In this document: piece after piece, positions 36,394-46,007 of the stretch
Layout: each line of letters begins with the position of its first letter
Position numbering within the stretch: the stretch's first letter is position 1
Origin: CAZSDU01 sp963662525
GTDB taxonomy: Bacteria; Bacteroidota; Bacteroidia; Bacteroidales; FEN-979
Reading direction: 5' to 3'
DNA: 64,000 nt
NCBI GenBank assembly: GCA_963662525.1
Contig: OY759717.1
Span: forward strand, 2,852,001 to 2,916,000
Made by a program: the position numbers and the translations under genes
The notes under the pieces: generated by a model
What the model was told of the DNA's origin: nothing
The model's database searches: none
The model's input: only the letters and a program-made list of their open reading frames with translations

Positions 36394-39300
36394 TCAGTCT
36401 TTCACGCAACGAACCGGGTAGGCATTGGCTTTAGGGCTTTCATAATAAGAAACAGAAGGGTTAATGAAATTGATGCCACGGGCGATGGGTTTGCCTGTCG
36501 CCCAGGTGGATGTCCAGTACATGGCAGCTTTCAGGTTGTCAGTGGCGGTAAATGCCCAGATATCATTAAAATATAATATACCACTCAGTAAACCTTTAAA
36601 TCCCCATGTATCTGCAAGGTCTTTCAGCGCTCCTCCGGCAATACCATTTCCCTGACTGGCATCGATGAGGTCCTGCCATTCCACCGAAGTGGGAACATGC
36701 CAGCCCGGCGGACACACGCCTTTCGTCCAGCCCGGGGTACTTCCGTATTGCATGAGTTCATCCCATTGGAAGAGGGATCCATATGTTGCGCAAGTATTAT
36801 CATTGGGAGCGCAGTACCGTTCCAACTGACAATTGTCGGTTTGAGGCTGGGTAGAACTGATATTGCTTCCCCAATTAAGGTTTTTCAGCATCCAGCAGGT
36901 AGTCCTGCCATTGGCAGTCACCGTAGTGGTTGGATAATTTTTGGTAGAAGGATCAGTATTCCGGGGATCAGTAAAAGTATTGTGATAACAGGTATAATTC
37001 GCATTGGATTGTCCTACAGTAAGTATCTTTGAATCACTGGCTGTACAGGTATTTGCATCGGTGTATGTGAAAGAAACTGTATGGGTGGTAGCACTGAGTG
37101 TGGATGGATTAAGCACGGACCCGACAACCTCAGTTGTTCCATCAATATAATACTTACCACCACTGCCCAGGGGTGTTCCACCTCTGAGAAGGAAAGGCTT
37201 TGCGTTGACTGTGGTGACCAGGTCGAAGCAGGCTGAGAGCGTGACAACAGGCTTAGGATTCACGGTAATAACCTGAGATGAAAATGAAGTACAACCTTCC
37301 GTTGTCAAGCCATTCAGCTGAAGTGTGGGGTTTCCCGGTGTATTCCAGGTGATGCTGGCGACTGGAGCTGCTGTATTATCAATGGTCCCTGCTGTTTCCG
37401 GAATGATGCTCCAGGTATAGGTGCAGGCAGGTCCCGCTTGGACAGGGTAAAGATATTTCGTCGGATATTCCTGACAAACAGTAGTAGTACCGGTGAAAGT
37501 CGTTACAGGTAAAGGATTGACATGAACGGTAAACGGAGACGGCAGCCCAGGACAGGTTCCTGAAGTGGCAGTCAGGGAAGCAATAATGGAATAAGTAACG
37601 TTCTTTACACTCGTGGTTGTATTCCCGGGGATAAATGCAGGAATAGGGTTAGAGGTCCCCGATGCGGGAGGACAATTAGTAATCCCTGCATCGCAGGTAT
37701 TCGTCCAGTTGTAGGCAGGGGTCAAACCAGTAACATTTGTTTGAAGGTTGATGGCCTGAGTTGCGAACCCGCTGCAAACACTCTGGGTCGTTGAAGGTGA
37801 TCCCTGAACCAGGGTTGAAACAGCAGGTACAGGATTGAAATTCACTGTGAAATTTGTGGGTGATGAAGGGGAACAACCTGCAGCCGTTGGCATAATATGA
37901 AACACCACCGGTTCGAGTATATTCCCTGAATTAGTAAAGGCCTGGTTGATATTCCCCGGCGTGGCAGGCAGGGTTCCCGGGTTTGGAGTCAATGTTGCTC
38001 CATTTCCGCTGGCTGTCCAGCTGAATGTCGTATTCAGTTCGGTACCGGCAACATCTGAAGTCAATGCAACCTGAGCGCTTGAGCCTGAGCAAAGAGTAAA
38101 TGTGCTTGCCGGCAGTGTCTTAACATTCGGAATAGGCTTAACTGTAATGGCCTGTATCGTGGGGGTGGCGGCTGTACAGTTATTTCCATTGGTATAAGAT
38201 ACCGTGACTTGCTGTGGCCCTACGGCATTCCAGGTAACAGTGAGTGTGTTGGTCCCTTGTCCTCCATTAATTGTTCCTCCGGAAGAAACAGTCCAGACAT
38301 AGCTGCTCCCCATGCCGGCTTCGGTAGTATATACTTCCTGGGCTCCCTGGCAAACGCTGAAATTCATGGAACCGGTGATCAGGGGAACCGGGGTTGGCCT
38401 CACTGTAACGATGTGATGAACAGCATTCCCGATACATCCACCATTATTGGGGATGATGGCATAATCGGCAGAACCGGGTAGGCTGTTATCGGTCAGTGTC
38501 AGCTGGTTGGAAATGCCTGATCCTCCTCCGCCAGCAGGTATCGGAGATATGTTGGTACAAACAGGGAGATTCCAGGAAAATGTTGTGGTCGCAAAAGTTG
38601 ATGAAAGAGCAATACTTGTGGTTTGGCCTGAGCAAAGAAATGAATTAGGTCCGGGAGTCGTTGTTGCATCAGGCAATGGGCTGACGGTCAATAGGAGGGT
38701 ATATGGATTGTCGGGCTGGCAGGTGGTGATGCTGGGCATGATGTTGTAGGTGATGGTTCCTGAAGTAAGACCAGCAACGGATGGAGTGACGGTTATGGGA
38801 TTTGTATTGAAAGTTCCAGCTGGAGGACAGGTGACTATTTCCGGCGAACAGCTGACGACAGACCAGGAGTATGTCACCTCGGGATCATAAGTGGAAGTCA
38901 GGGCAATGTTTTTCGTGATTCCGGAGCAGACGCTTTGTGTGAGTGAAGTTGTGAGATCTGGAATAGGATGTACGGTAATAGCCAGGGTTGAATATGGTCC
39001 CGGTGCACAACCACTGGCATTGGTTCCCCTGACCTGGATATTTCCTGAAGTGGCTGTACCTGAAAAGTTAACCGTGATGGAATTTGTCCCTCCACCGGAA
39101 GCAATGGAAGCGCCAGAGGGTAAAACCCATTCGTATCCTGTGGAATTGATTTCAGGGGCAACGGTAAAAAGCACACTGGAAGATCCCTGGCAAGCCTCTG
39201 TTGATCCGGTGATGTCACCAAGCGGACCCGGAGTTCTGACTGAGTTAAAAGGAGTAATATCTAAGGTGCTGTTGCTTAGGGTGTACCACCAGGTATTGAT

Positions 39301-40653
39301 CGTATTTGCATTTCCGATGCAATAATTCCAAGAATGGCAACCTGATAAATCCGTGCATCCGGTATAGTTGGATCCGGCAGGAGGTGTACAACCTGTTATT
39401 TTCGTATCATCCCAGAAAACCGGTGGTTTACTTCCGGCCGGGGAGACCAGGTCAATAATATAGCCATTCCAGGTTGGATAGCTTCCTCCCATGTATTCCG
39501 CATCATACATGGGCAGGTTGGTCAGTCCGTTGACATACTGAAGGGAGACTGATATCGTGGTGCCATTGGGAACGGATGTACCGGATCCGTCTTTCCCATC
39601 CCAGGTGATCAGGTTGGTGGCCGGAGAAGCCCAGACATCAGTAGGGGGTAAGGACCTGGTCGTATATCCCCCGCTGAAATTCAGGGTAATTTTAACTGAA
39701 CCATCTTTGTTAACGAAAACTGCAAATTTAACAGTACCATTGCAATTAATATCGGAGGCGCTCGCCGAAAGAAGTTCCCCCAGCACGCCTTCCGGGAAAT
39801 CGGGAATGGTATGATCGGGAATATGGAGGAATACCCTGTATTGTGGATAAGTATGCCGTCCTGTAACTGATTTTCTGTCTTCTTCAATCACCCCGGAATT
39901 ATAAACACCGGTTTTGTTACAGGAAACAGCAAAACGGTAAGGACTGATAGCGTTGAAATCTATCTGTGTGGTAATTCCATCATCCGTATATGGATACATG
40001 ATCGCTTTCGACTGGTTGGTGGTCCCATCTGTGGTGAACTGCCAGGCTTTTGACCATACCCTGCCGGGAATTGCTACATTGGCGGCAGTGGCAACGGTAA
40101 TATCAAAACATTCTAAAGTTTTACTTGTCCCTGTTGTGGTTGGAGGATCAGGAGAGGGATCAGGACCGGTAAAATTAAATTCAAGATAATAATGTCCACC
40201 CTCTGCCGGATTGAAAGTAAAAGGTTCATAGCCCAGGGGATTGATAGTATTGGGTCCGTACTGGGCCTGCGGCAATCCATTAATCCAGCCGGGTCCTGAA
40301 CCGGGGACCTGTACATCTGAACCATCTGCCGGGTAAACAACTACCCCAGCGGCATTCTTAATTCTGAATCTGAAGTCGGTTGAAACTTCCGAGGATTTAG
40401 GCTGAAACCCGAAATAAACAATCTCTGTATTATCTTTCACTGTAAATTGCAGACGCTCGTTCTCCAGTGCACGGTACAAGGCAAAATCATTGTAATTTTC
40501 ATTGGTCACATTTTTGTATTTCGACAAATGCAACTTCGTCGGGTTTGCAGCCGAAGGCATAATTTCATTGGTTCCTTCAGCCCATCCATGAAAATGAGGA
40601 AAAATAAAAAAACAAAAAAGAATAACAGGCAAAGGAGCGAAATGTGTTTTCAT
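36394..40653 (-). CDS. giant secreted Ig-like protein, FISUMP C-terminus, without the 95-aa repeat array
   Basis: A 1419-aa protein with signal peptide (1-25). The head (~26-470) is paralogous to that of the 2140-aa protein, including NLITWDGKDGSGTSVPNGT (FlgD-like), VFWDDTKITGC and a CHSWN...INTWWYTLS segment. Unlike its neighbours it has about eight diverse PKD/Ig-like modules (~475-1150; each with a V-C-Q/S-G and W/Y-x-W core) and none of the homogenised 95-aa repeats. The C-terminus is a FISUMP domain ending in PVRCVKD. It probably represents the ancestral, unexpanded form of the family. A TAACTTTA element lies upstream (40696-40703). Confidence 0.9.
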   Translation of the reverse strand: MKTHFAPLPVILFCFFIFPHFHGWAEGTNEIMPSAANPTKLHLSKYKNVTNENYNDFALYRALENERLQFTVKDNTEIVYFGFQPKSSEVSTDFRFRIKNAAGVVVYPADGSDVQVPGSGPGWINGLPQAQYGPNTINPLGYEPFTFNPAEGGHYYLEFNFTGPDPSPDPPTTTGTSKTLECFDITVATAANVAIPGRVWSKAWQFTTDGTTNQSKAIMYPYTDDGITTQIDFNAISPYRFAVSCNKTGVYNSGVIEEDRKSVTGRHTYPQYRVFLHIPDHTIPDFPEGVLGELLSASASDINCNGTVKFAVFVNKDGSVKITLNFSGGYTTRSLPPTDVWASPATNLITWDGKDGSGTSVPNGTTISVSLQYVNGLTNLPMYDAEYMGGSYPTWNGYIIDLVSPAGSKPPVFWDDTKITGCTPPAGSNYTGCTDLSGCHSWNYCIGNANTINTWWYTLSNSTLDITPFNSVRTPGPLGDITGSTEACQGSSSVLFTVAPEINSTGYEWVLPSGASIASGGGTNSITVNFSGTATSGNIQVRGTNASGCAPGPYSTLAITVHPIPDLTTSLTQSVCSGITKNIALTSTYDPEVTYSWSVVSCSPEIVTCPPAGTFNTNPITVTPSVAGLTSGTITYNIMPSITTCQPDNPYTLLLTVSPLPDATTTPGPNSFLCSGQTTSIALSSTFATTTFSWNLPVCTNISPIPAGGGGSGISNQLTLTDNSLPGSADYAIIPNNGGCIGNAVHHIVTVRPTPVPLITGSMNFSVCQGAQEVYTTEAGMGSSYVWTVSSGGTINGGQGTNTLTVTWNAVGPQQVTVSYTNGNNCTAATPTIQAITVKPIPNVKTLPASTFTLCSGSSAQVALTSDVAGTELNTTFSWTASGNGATLTPNPGTLPATPGNINQAFTNSGNILEPVVFHIMPTAAGCSPSSPTNFTVNFNPVPAVSTLVQGSPSTTQSVCSGFATQAINLQTNVTGLTPAYNWTNTCDAGITNCPPASGTSNPIPAFIPGNTTTSVKNVTYSIIASLTATSGTCPGLPSPFTVHVNPLPVTTFTGTTTVCQEYPTKYLYPVQAGPACTYTWSIIPETAGTIDNTAAPVASITWNTPGNPTLQLNGLTTEGCTSFSSQVITVNPKPVVTLSACFDLVTTVNAKPFLLRGGTPLGSGGKYYIDGTTEVVGSVLNPSTLSATTHTVSFTYTDANTCTASDSKILTVGQSNANYTCYHNTFTDPRNTDPSTKNYPTTTVTANGRTTCWMLKNLNWGSNISSTQPQTDNCQLERYCAPNDNTCATYGSLFQWDELMQYGSTPGWTKGVCPPGWHVPTSVEWQDLIDASQGNGIAGGALKDLADTWGFKGLLSGILYFNDIWAFTATDNLKAAMYWTSTWATGKPIARGINFINPSVSYYESPKANAYPVRCVKD

Positions 40654-40733
40654 GCGGATGATTATGCCATGAAGTTTTTACGCAAAAAATTGCAATAAAG
40701 TTACTGAAAAACGAAATAATACAAAATATAAAA

Positions 40734-43700
40734 TCAGTCTTTTACACATCTCAATGAAAAGGCGTTGGCTTTGCTTGCAGGATAAAGCGAAACGCTGGGA
40801 TTAATATCATTTATCCCTCTTGCGAATGCATTGGAAACACTGCTTTCTGTTGAAGTCCAGAACATACCTGCCGGCAGGCCTGAATTTGTAAGGAAGGCCC
40901 AGGTATCATGATATAAATAAATTCCTTTTTTAAGTGCTTCAAAACCACGGGGAGTAAGGTAGAGATCACTTAGTCCGAATGCAGCCAGGCTGCTTCCCTG
41001 GTAAGCCAGTGTAAGCATAGTGTTCCATTCGGTGGCAGTCGGGACATGCCATCCGCCTGGACAAAGTCCCTGGGAGCCTTCGGTCGTTTCAAACCGCATA
41101 AGTTCATCCCATTGATAAATTCCCCCGTAGTTTTTACATTGGTCGTTTATCTCAGTGGATAGACATTGTTTTTCAACGATGCAATTGTCAGTCTGGTGTC
41201 GGTTATCAGGTATTTTCGCACCGATTCTAAGGTTCTCAGCCATCCAGCATTTTCCGGCTAAAAAAGAAGTATGATAAATTTCCCCGTCACGTTGATCCAC
41301 AAGGTCCTGCCCGCAGGGGAAAATATTGCTGACTATGGTGAATGACTCGCTGGCAGATTTGGAACAAAGCAACGCGTTCTGATATGTATAGGTCAGGTTA
41401 TGAATGCCAGATGAAAGCGTCGAAGGGGTGAGTATTCCGGATGGAATGGGAGTATTGTCAACTGAATAAAATCCAGTTGAGCCTAAGGGGAAACCACCTT
41501 TGAGTGTAAAAGGTTTGGCCGTCGTACTCATGAAGAGATTCATGCAGTTATCGAGGCGGGTGTCGGGCAGGGGTTTGATAATGACGGGATATGCAGTGGA
41601 TACCGGCCCATTTCCGCATTGATTTATCCCGAATACAGTGAGGTTCCCACCGCTTGAATTAACGGCAAAATTAATATTAACAGGATTGACAGAGGGGTCA
41701 ATGATACTTGCTCCGTTTCCGGAATAACTCCAGGAATAAGAAGTGGCATGGGTAATGGCAGGTACATTATAAGAATTTCCTGAGGTGCCATCACATATTG
41801 CTGCTGGACCGCTAATAAGGCCAGGAGATAAAGGCTTGGGGTTCAGTACGACCGGATAAACGTTAGCAGGGGCCTGGCATCCGAAGGTATTTGTCTCTGT
41901 CAGGTTGATGGAAGCCGGGCCGGTCGGGCCCCACAGAACCCTGATTTCATTGGGATTGGCAGTCGCCTGAAGGGCTCCCCCGTTCACATTCCAGGCATAG
42001 GCATGACCTGTCTGGAAAGGAGAGGAATAAACGCCCGGGGGATTCGACAGTTCACAAACTGGAGTAGGACCGCTGATGACTGGTATGGGATTTGGATTTA
42101 CGGTCACCGGGTAGGGAGTGGGAAGGGAAGATGTACAACCAAAGTCATCGGTATAACTCACACTGACGTTCTGCAGTCCGCTGGTATTCCAGGTCATCGT
42201 AAGGCTCGATTCTGTTGTCCCTCCCCCGGCTGTTTTAGTACCGCCTGCTGAAAATGACCATTGATAGTTTGTTTTGCCTGTTTCGGTGGTATAAACTTTT
42301 CCTGGAATACCTGGGCAAACGGATGCCGGGCCCGAAAGTGACGGCACTGGCAATGGTTTGACATGAATATCCAGTGATGTTGGGGCTAATGGTGTACATC
42401 CGAATACATCGGTCAAAGTCAATGTGAGTTGCTGAGTTGTTGCGCTGGTCCAATCAATGGTAATATCCTGTGTTCCCTGCCCTGTCATGTTTGTCCCTCC
42501 TGCAGTAACCGCCCACTGATAATTTGTTCCGTTTGGTTCTCCGTGATAAGGAATGGATACAGACCCGATGCAGGGTGTTAAAGGACCTGTGATCAGCGGA
42601 ACCGGATATGGCCTTTCGGTAATTTCTACTGAGCCAGAACCGCTGCAGGTATTTCCGTCAGTCACAGTAACAGAATAAGTTCCCGGAGTACTTATATCGA
42701 TGGTTGGTGTTGTTTCTCCGGTACTCCATAAGTAAGAAGTATAAGTTCCACCTGCACTCAAGGTAATCGTCTGCTGATGAGCCGGGCAAATGGCCCTGTC
42801 AGGTCCGGGGTTTGGGGTAGGAGCTGTATAATAGCTGATGACTACTTCATCGGTAAGAATGCAACTATGGTCATCTACTGTGACAGAATAGTTGCCAGGG
42901 GTACTGACTGTAATTGTCTGGGTGGTTGCACCGGTACTCCAGAGATATGAATTTCTGCCGGGTCCGGCATCCAGAACCCTTGAGTTTCCCGGGCAGATCC
43001 AGGAATCCGGACCCAGGTTCAGGTCGGTAAAATTGGAAAAATATCCATACCGGCATCCGCCAGTGCCTCCGTTTCCTGAAGCATTGATAATTCCAAGATG
43101 AAAGATGTCCGTGGAATTTGCAATGATATGAGGCGTGTTGGCTGAAAGCTGGCCTGTAGTATATTCGATCCGGGCATATACCATGCCTGCATAGCCCGGT
43201 ACTGCAGAAAAAGCAGAAGCAGGAACCAGGCTTGCATCTCCATCGATCGTAAAACTGCCTTTGGCAGCATCTTTGGTGATAATAATCAATCCAAAATCAT
43301 ATAAGGTTGAACGCGTAAATGCAATCGCATCAGAGCCGGTACAATTGATCGGAGGAAGCAAAGCACCTCCCACTTCGCACCCATACCCGCTGACATGCAG
43401 AATATATACCGGTTGGGTTGTTTGAATATAACTCACAGGATTTGCTGAAGGTAAAGAAAAAGAAAATAATTGTGTCTTATTCAGATTCGCAACGGGTACC
43501 GGATTACCATCACGAAACACATCGGTATTATCATTGGTGGCCAGGATAAATACCCTGTCGTTGACTGCAGCGTTAAGATATCCTCTGACGGCCACATACT
43601 GTGTTCCAATAACGGAAACAGGAACAATCTGGTCTCCAACGAGATCATAACAGCCTTGGCCTTCAGCCTGAACTGAATCGTCTTTGAAAGTAATGGCAAT

Positions 43701-44363
43701 GGGCTTGTCTGAAGTAACATGGGAGCCCATGAGGTGTTTTTCAGCTTCTGTCCATTTAGCTTGAGCTGAATAGGTTTGACCTTTATTTAAAACAATGGTA
43801 TATGCTCCGTCATTCTTATCATGACCTATAACATCATTACTTGGGGTAATGGTTATAGTAGTATTATCTTCGGTGGCGACAATATCAAAAGCATTGTATG
43901 CTTGAGGTGACAATGGGGTATGATTATAAAAATAATTCTGGGAAGGAATATAGAAATCCGTGCCTAAGGCATTGTCACCCTTAAGCGTAAAGATATCCGT
44001 GTTATTGGTATAAGCTTCTTCATAATAAGCCGTGATGGGCTTTGTGGCAGTAATATTGATTCCGTATGGAAGAACTGTGTTCGCCGGTTTATTTTCGATA
44101 ATGTCAATGCGGGAGGTTAAATCTTCTCTCCAGGTCCCATTGGCAGGAATATTTATTACAATGGGAGGGAAAGCGGCGGTGTTGGCCGGTTGCGTAATCG
44201 TTACAGTGGCAGCTTCACCAAATGAAGTTAAAAAAAGATATATCGGACGATCGCCATGTCCGGTAGTAACTTCCGGAGCTACAAACCAGAACTCGGTATT
44301 GGATTGTGCCTGAACAGCACCAGAAAGTAAAATGAAAAAGAAAAGGCAGTATATTTGCTTCAT
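40734..44363 (-). CDS. IgGFc-binding-like secreted protein with Ig-like modules and FISUMP C-terminus
   Basis: A 1209-aa protein with a signal peptide (1-19). Residues ~20-440 form an IgGFc-binding-type N-terminal domain (PF17517-like), with TEFWFVAPEVT..., KPITAYYEEAY, ALGTDFYIPSQNYF and YDFGLIIITKDA. PKD/Ig-like modules follow (~450-980; YLWSTGATTQTITVSTPG-type and INYQWSFSAGG-type). A full FISUMP domain at ~1020-1209 starts with the classic DQRDGEIYHTSFLAGKCWMA and includes CPGGWHVPTATEWN. It lacks the 95-aa repeats. It is the first gene of the five-gene run and is divergent from aspA. Likely cell-surface binding protein; the human-IgG function implied by the domain name should not be assumed. 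Confidence 0.9.
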   Translation of the reverse strand: MKQIYCLFFFILLSGAVQAQSNTEFWFVAPEVTTGHGDRPIYLFLTSFGEAATVTITQPANTAAFPPIVINIPANGTWREDLTSRIDIIENKPANTVLPYGINITATKPITAYYEEAYTNNTDIFTLKGDNALGTDFYIPSQNYFYNHTPLSPQAYNAFDIVATEDNTTITITPSNDVIGHDKNDGAYTIVLNKGQTYSAQAKWTEAEKHLMGSHVTSDKPIAITFKDDSVQAEGQGCYDLVGDQIVPVSVIGTQYVAVRGYLNAAVNDRVFILATNDNTDVFRDGNPVPVANLNKTQLFSFSLPSANPVSYIQTTQPVYILHVSGYGCEVGGALLPPINCTGSDAIAFTRSTLYDFGLIIITKDAAKGSFTIDGDASLVPASAFSAVPGYAGMVYARIEYTTGQLSANTPHIIANSTDIFHLGIINASGNGGTGGCRYGYFSNFTDLNLGPDSWICPGNSRVLDAGPGRNSYLWSTGATTQTITVSTPGNYSVTVDDHSCILTDEVVISYYTAPTPNPGPDRAICPAHQQTITLSAGGTYTSYLWSTGETTPTIDISTPGTYSVTVTDGNTCSGSGSVEITERPYPVPLITGPLTPCIGSVSIPYHGEPNGTNYQWAVTAGGTNMTGQGTQDITIDWTSATTQQLTLTLTDVFGCTPLAPTSLDIHVKPLPVPSLSGPASVCPGIPGKVYTTETGKTNYQWSFSAGGTKTAGGGTTESSLTMTWNTSGLQNVSVSYTDDFGCTSSLPTPYPVTVNPNPIPVISGPTPVCELSNPPGVYSSPFQTGHAYAWNVNGGALQATANPNEIRVLWGPTGPASINLTETNTFGCQAPANVYPVVLNPKPLSPGLISGPAAICDGTSGNSYNVPAITHATSYSWSYSGNGASIIDPSVNPVNINFAVNSSGGNLTVFGINQCGNGPVSTAYPVIIKPLPDTRLDNCMNLFMSTTAKPFTLKGGFPLGSTGFYSVDNTPIPSGILTPSTLSSGIHNLTYTYQNALLCSKSASESFTIVSNIFPCGQDLVDQRDGEIYHTSFLAGKCWMAENLRIGAKIPDNRHQTDNCIVEKQCLSTEINDQCKNYGGIYQWDELMRFETTEGSQGLCPGGWHVPTATEWNTMLTLAYQGSSLAAFGLSDLYLTPRGFEALKKGIYLYHDTWAFLTNSGLPAGMFWTSTESSVSNAFARGINDINPSVSLYPASKANAFSLRCVKD

Positions 44364-44459
44364 GGTGAAAGCAGTTTCAACAAAACTGTAAAGTTATGAA
44401 AAATCACTGTCACCCTAACAATAATTCAAAATTCTTCATTCTTAATTCTTCATTGTTTT

Positions 44460-45989
44460 ATGCGTCAGGAAACGGATTATATCGGAAGCAGGGAATTGCC
44501 TGAAAATGTTTTATATGGTATCCATGCCCTGAGAGCAAGGGAAAATTTTCCTGACCATACCCCCTTCCCCTTGGAATGGTACAAAGCCATCGGACTGGTG
44601 AAAAAGGCTTGCTACCTGACGGTGGAGGCATATCAGAAGGCGGTGGAGAGAAAAAATGAGGATGCAGGATGCAGCCTGCCTGCCGGACAGGTAGGGATGC
44701 AGGATGCCATACAGGGAGCGCAGCGACCTTTATCCTGCATCTCTTATCTGATCAAAGCCGCCGAAGAAGTTTCGGCGGGAAAGTACTTTGATTCCTTCAT
44801 AGTCCCAGCTATCTCAGGCGGTGCCGGAACCAGCATCAACATGAATGTCAACGAAATTATCACCAATGCCGCTCTCCTGAAGATGGGAAAAAAACCAGGG
44901 GATTATAAGGAAATAGACCCGCTTGAGCAGGCCAATATTTTTCAATCCACTAACGATGTTATCCCGACTGCCCTGAAACTGGCGGTGATGCAACAGCTGA
45001 ACCTGCTTGAGAAAGCCATCAATGATGTCCGGTTTAAAGTGGAAGAACTGGAAGGCAAACACCGCAACGACCTGCGTATCGGTTATACCCAGATGCAGGA
45101 AGCAGTGCCGGCTTCCTTTGGGAAATTGTTCAGCAGTTACAGCGAGGCATTGTCGAGAGACTGGTGGCGGGTTTCAAAGTGCTTTGAACGGATTAAAATG
45201 GTTAATCTGGGCGGAAGCGCGATAGGAACCGGCATCGCCATCCCCCGGTTTTTTATCATGGAAGCCATCAATCAATTGCAGAAAATCAGCCATCTCCCGG
45301 TCACCCGTAGCGAAAATCTGTCCGACGCCACCAGCAACCTGGATGCTTTCGTGGAAGTACATGCCATCCTGAAAGCCCATGCCGTAAACCTCGAAAAAAT
45401 GGTTTCCGACCTCCGCCTCCTCGCCTCCGACCTCTGTAATCCAACTCACCAACTCACCAACTCACCAACTCACCAACTCACCAGCTCACCAACTCACCAA
45501 CTCACCATTCCCCAGGTCCAGGTTGGCAGTTCCATCATGCCGGGGAAAATCAATCCGGTGATTCCTGAATTTGTGATCAGCGCCGCCCACCGCATCTATG
45601 CCAACGATCAACTGATCACTTCCCTCTCAGCCCTGGGTTGCCTGGAGTTAAATGCCTACCTTCCGGTAATCGGCACAGCCATGCTTGAAAGCCTGCGGCT
45701 GCTCATCGCCTCTGATGAAACCCTGAAAAGAAATCTATTCGATGGCCTTTGGGTTAATACTTTCATGAGTCTGGAAAGACTATTTTACAGCCCTTCCATT
45801 ACCACTGCCCTTGTTCCTTTTACCGGATATCATAAGGCCGCTGAACTGGCCAAACGGATGAAGGAAAAAGGGATCAGCATCCGGGAAGCAAACCTCGAAA
45901 TGAAGATAATAAGTGAAGAAAAGTTAATGGAGATCCTTCAGCCTGAGAATTTGCTGAAGTTAGGATATAGCCTGAATGATCTTAAATAA
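44460..45989 (+). CDS. aspA: aspartate ammonia-lyase with two in-frame repeat insertions
   Basis: Fumarase/aspartase superfamily enzyme, 509 aa (family ~465-470), converting aspartate to fumarate and ammonia. Diagnostic segments are present: GGAGTSINMNVNEI, QSTNDVIPTALKLA, the TQMQEAVPASFG motif and the catalytic-loop signature GSSIMPGKINPV. Two stretches do not belong to the family. Around residues 66-92 there is an EDAGCSLPAGQVGMQDAIQ insert, encoded by a palindromic dispersed-repeat-like sequence. Around 325-350, right before the catalytic loop, there is PTHQLTNSPTHQLTSS and more, encoded by an 8-bp tandem repeat. The frame is intact despite both. It lies 18 nt upstream of hydF; an aspA-hyd linkage is known in some anaerobes. 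Confidence 0.93.
   Translation: MRQETDYIGSRELPENVLYGIHALRARENFPDHTPFPLEWYKAIGLVKKACYLTVEAYQKAVERKNEDAGCSLPAGQVGMQDAIQGAQRPLSCISYLIKAAEEVSAGKYFDSFIVPAISGGAGTSINMNVNEIITNAALLKMGKKPGDYKEIDPLEQANIFQSTNDVIPTALKLAVMQQLNLLEKAINDVRFKVEELEGKHRNDLRIGYTQMQEAVPASFGKLFSSYSEALSRDWWRVSKCFERIKMVNLGGSAIGTGIAIPRFFIMEAINQLQKISHLPVTRSENLSDATSNLDAFVEVHAILKAHAVNLEKMVSDLRLLASDLCNPTHQLTNSPTHQLTSSPTHQLTIPQVQVGSSIMPGKINPVIPEFVISAAHRIYANDQLITSLSALGCLELNAYLPVIGTAMLESLRLLIASDETLKRNLFDGLWVNTFMSLERLFYSPSITTALVPFTGYHKAAELAKRMKEKGISIREANLEMKIISEEKLMEILQPENLLKLGYSLNDLK
44660..44745. repeat. palindromic dispersed-repeat-like insert inside aspA
   Basis: The DNA has two gatgcaggatgc direct repeats flanking cctgcctgccggacaggtagg, a near-perfect palindrome typical of REP-like intergenic elements. 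A similar cctgccggcagg core occurs near 40866. It adds about 25 codons to aspA without breaking the frame. Confidence 0.6.
45441..45507. repeat. 8-bp-period tandem repeat (tcaccaac) inside aspA
   Basis: About eight copies of the octamer tcaccaac. Because 8 is not a multiple of 3, the peptide repeats every 8 residues (PTHQLTNS, PTHQLTSS, PTHQLT). The sense strand of this octamer has no stop triplet, so translation passes through. Confidence 0.92.
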
Positions 45990-46007
45990 TATTATAATAG
46001 TTCAAGC

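Noticed and set aside
45441..45507. Possible short CRISPR-like array in aspA
   Set aside because: Units are 8 bp with no spacers and no cas genes; it is a minisatellite in coding sequence.
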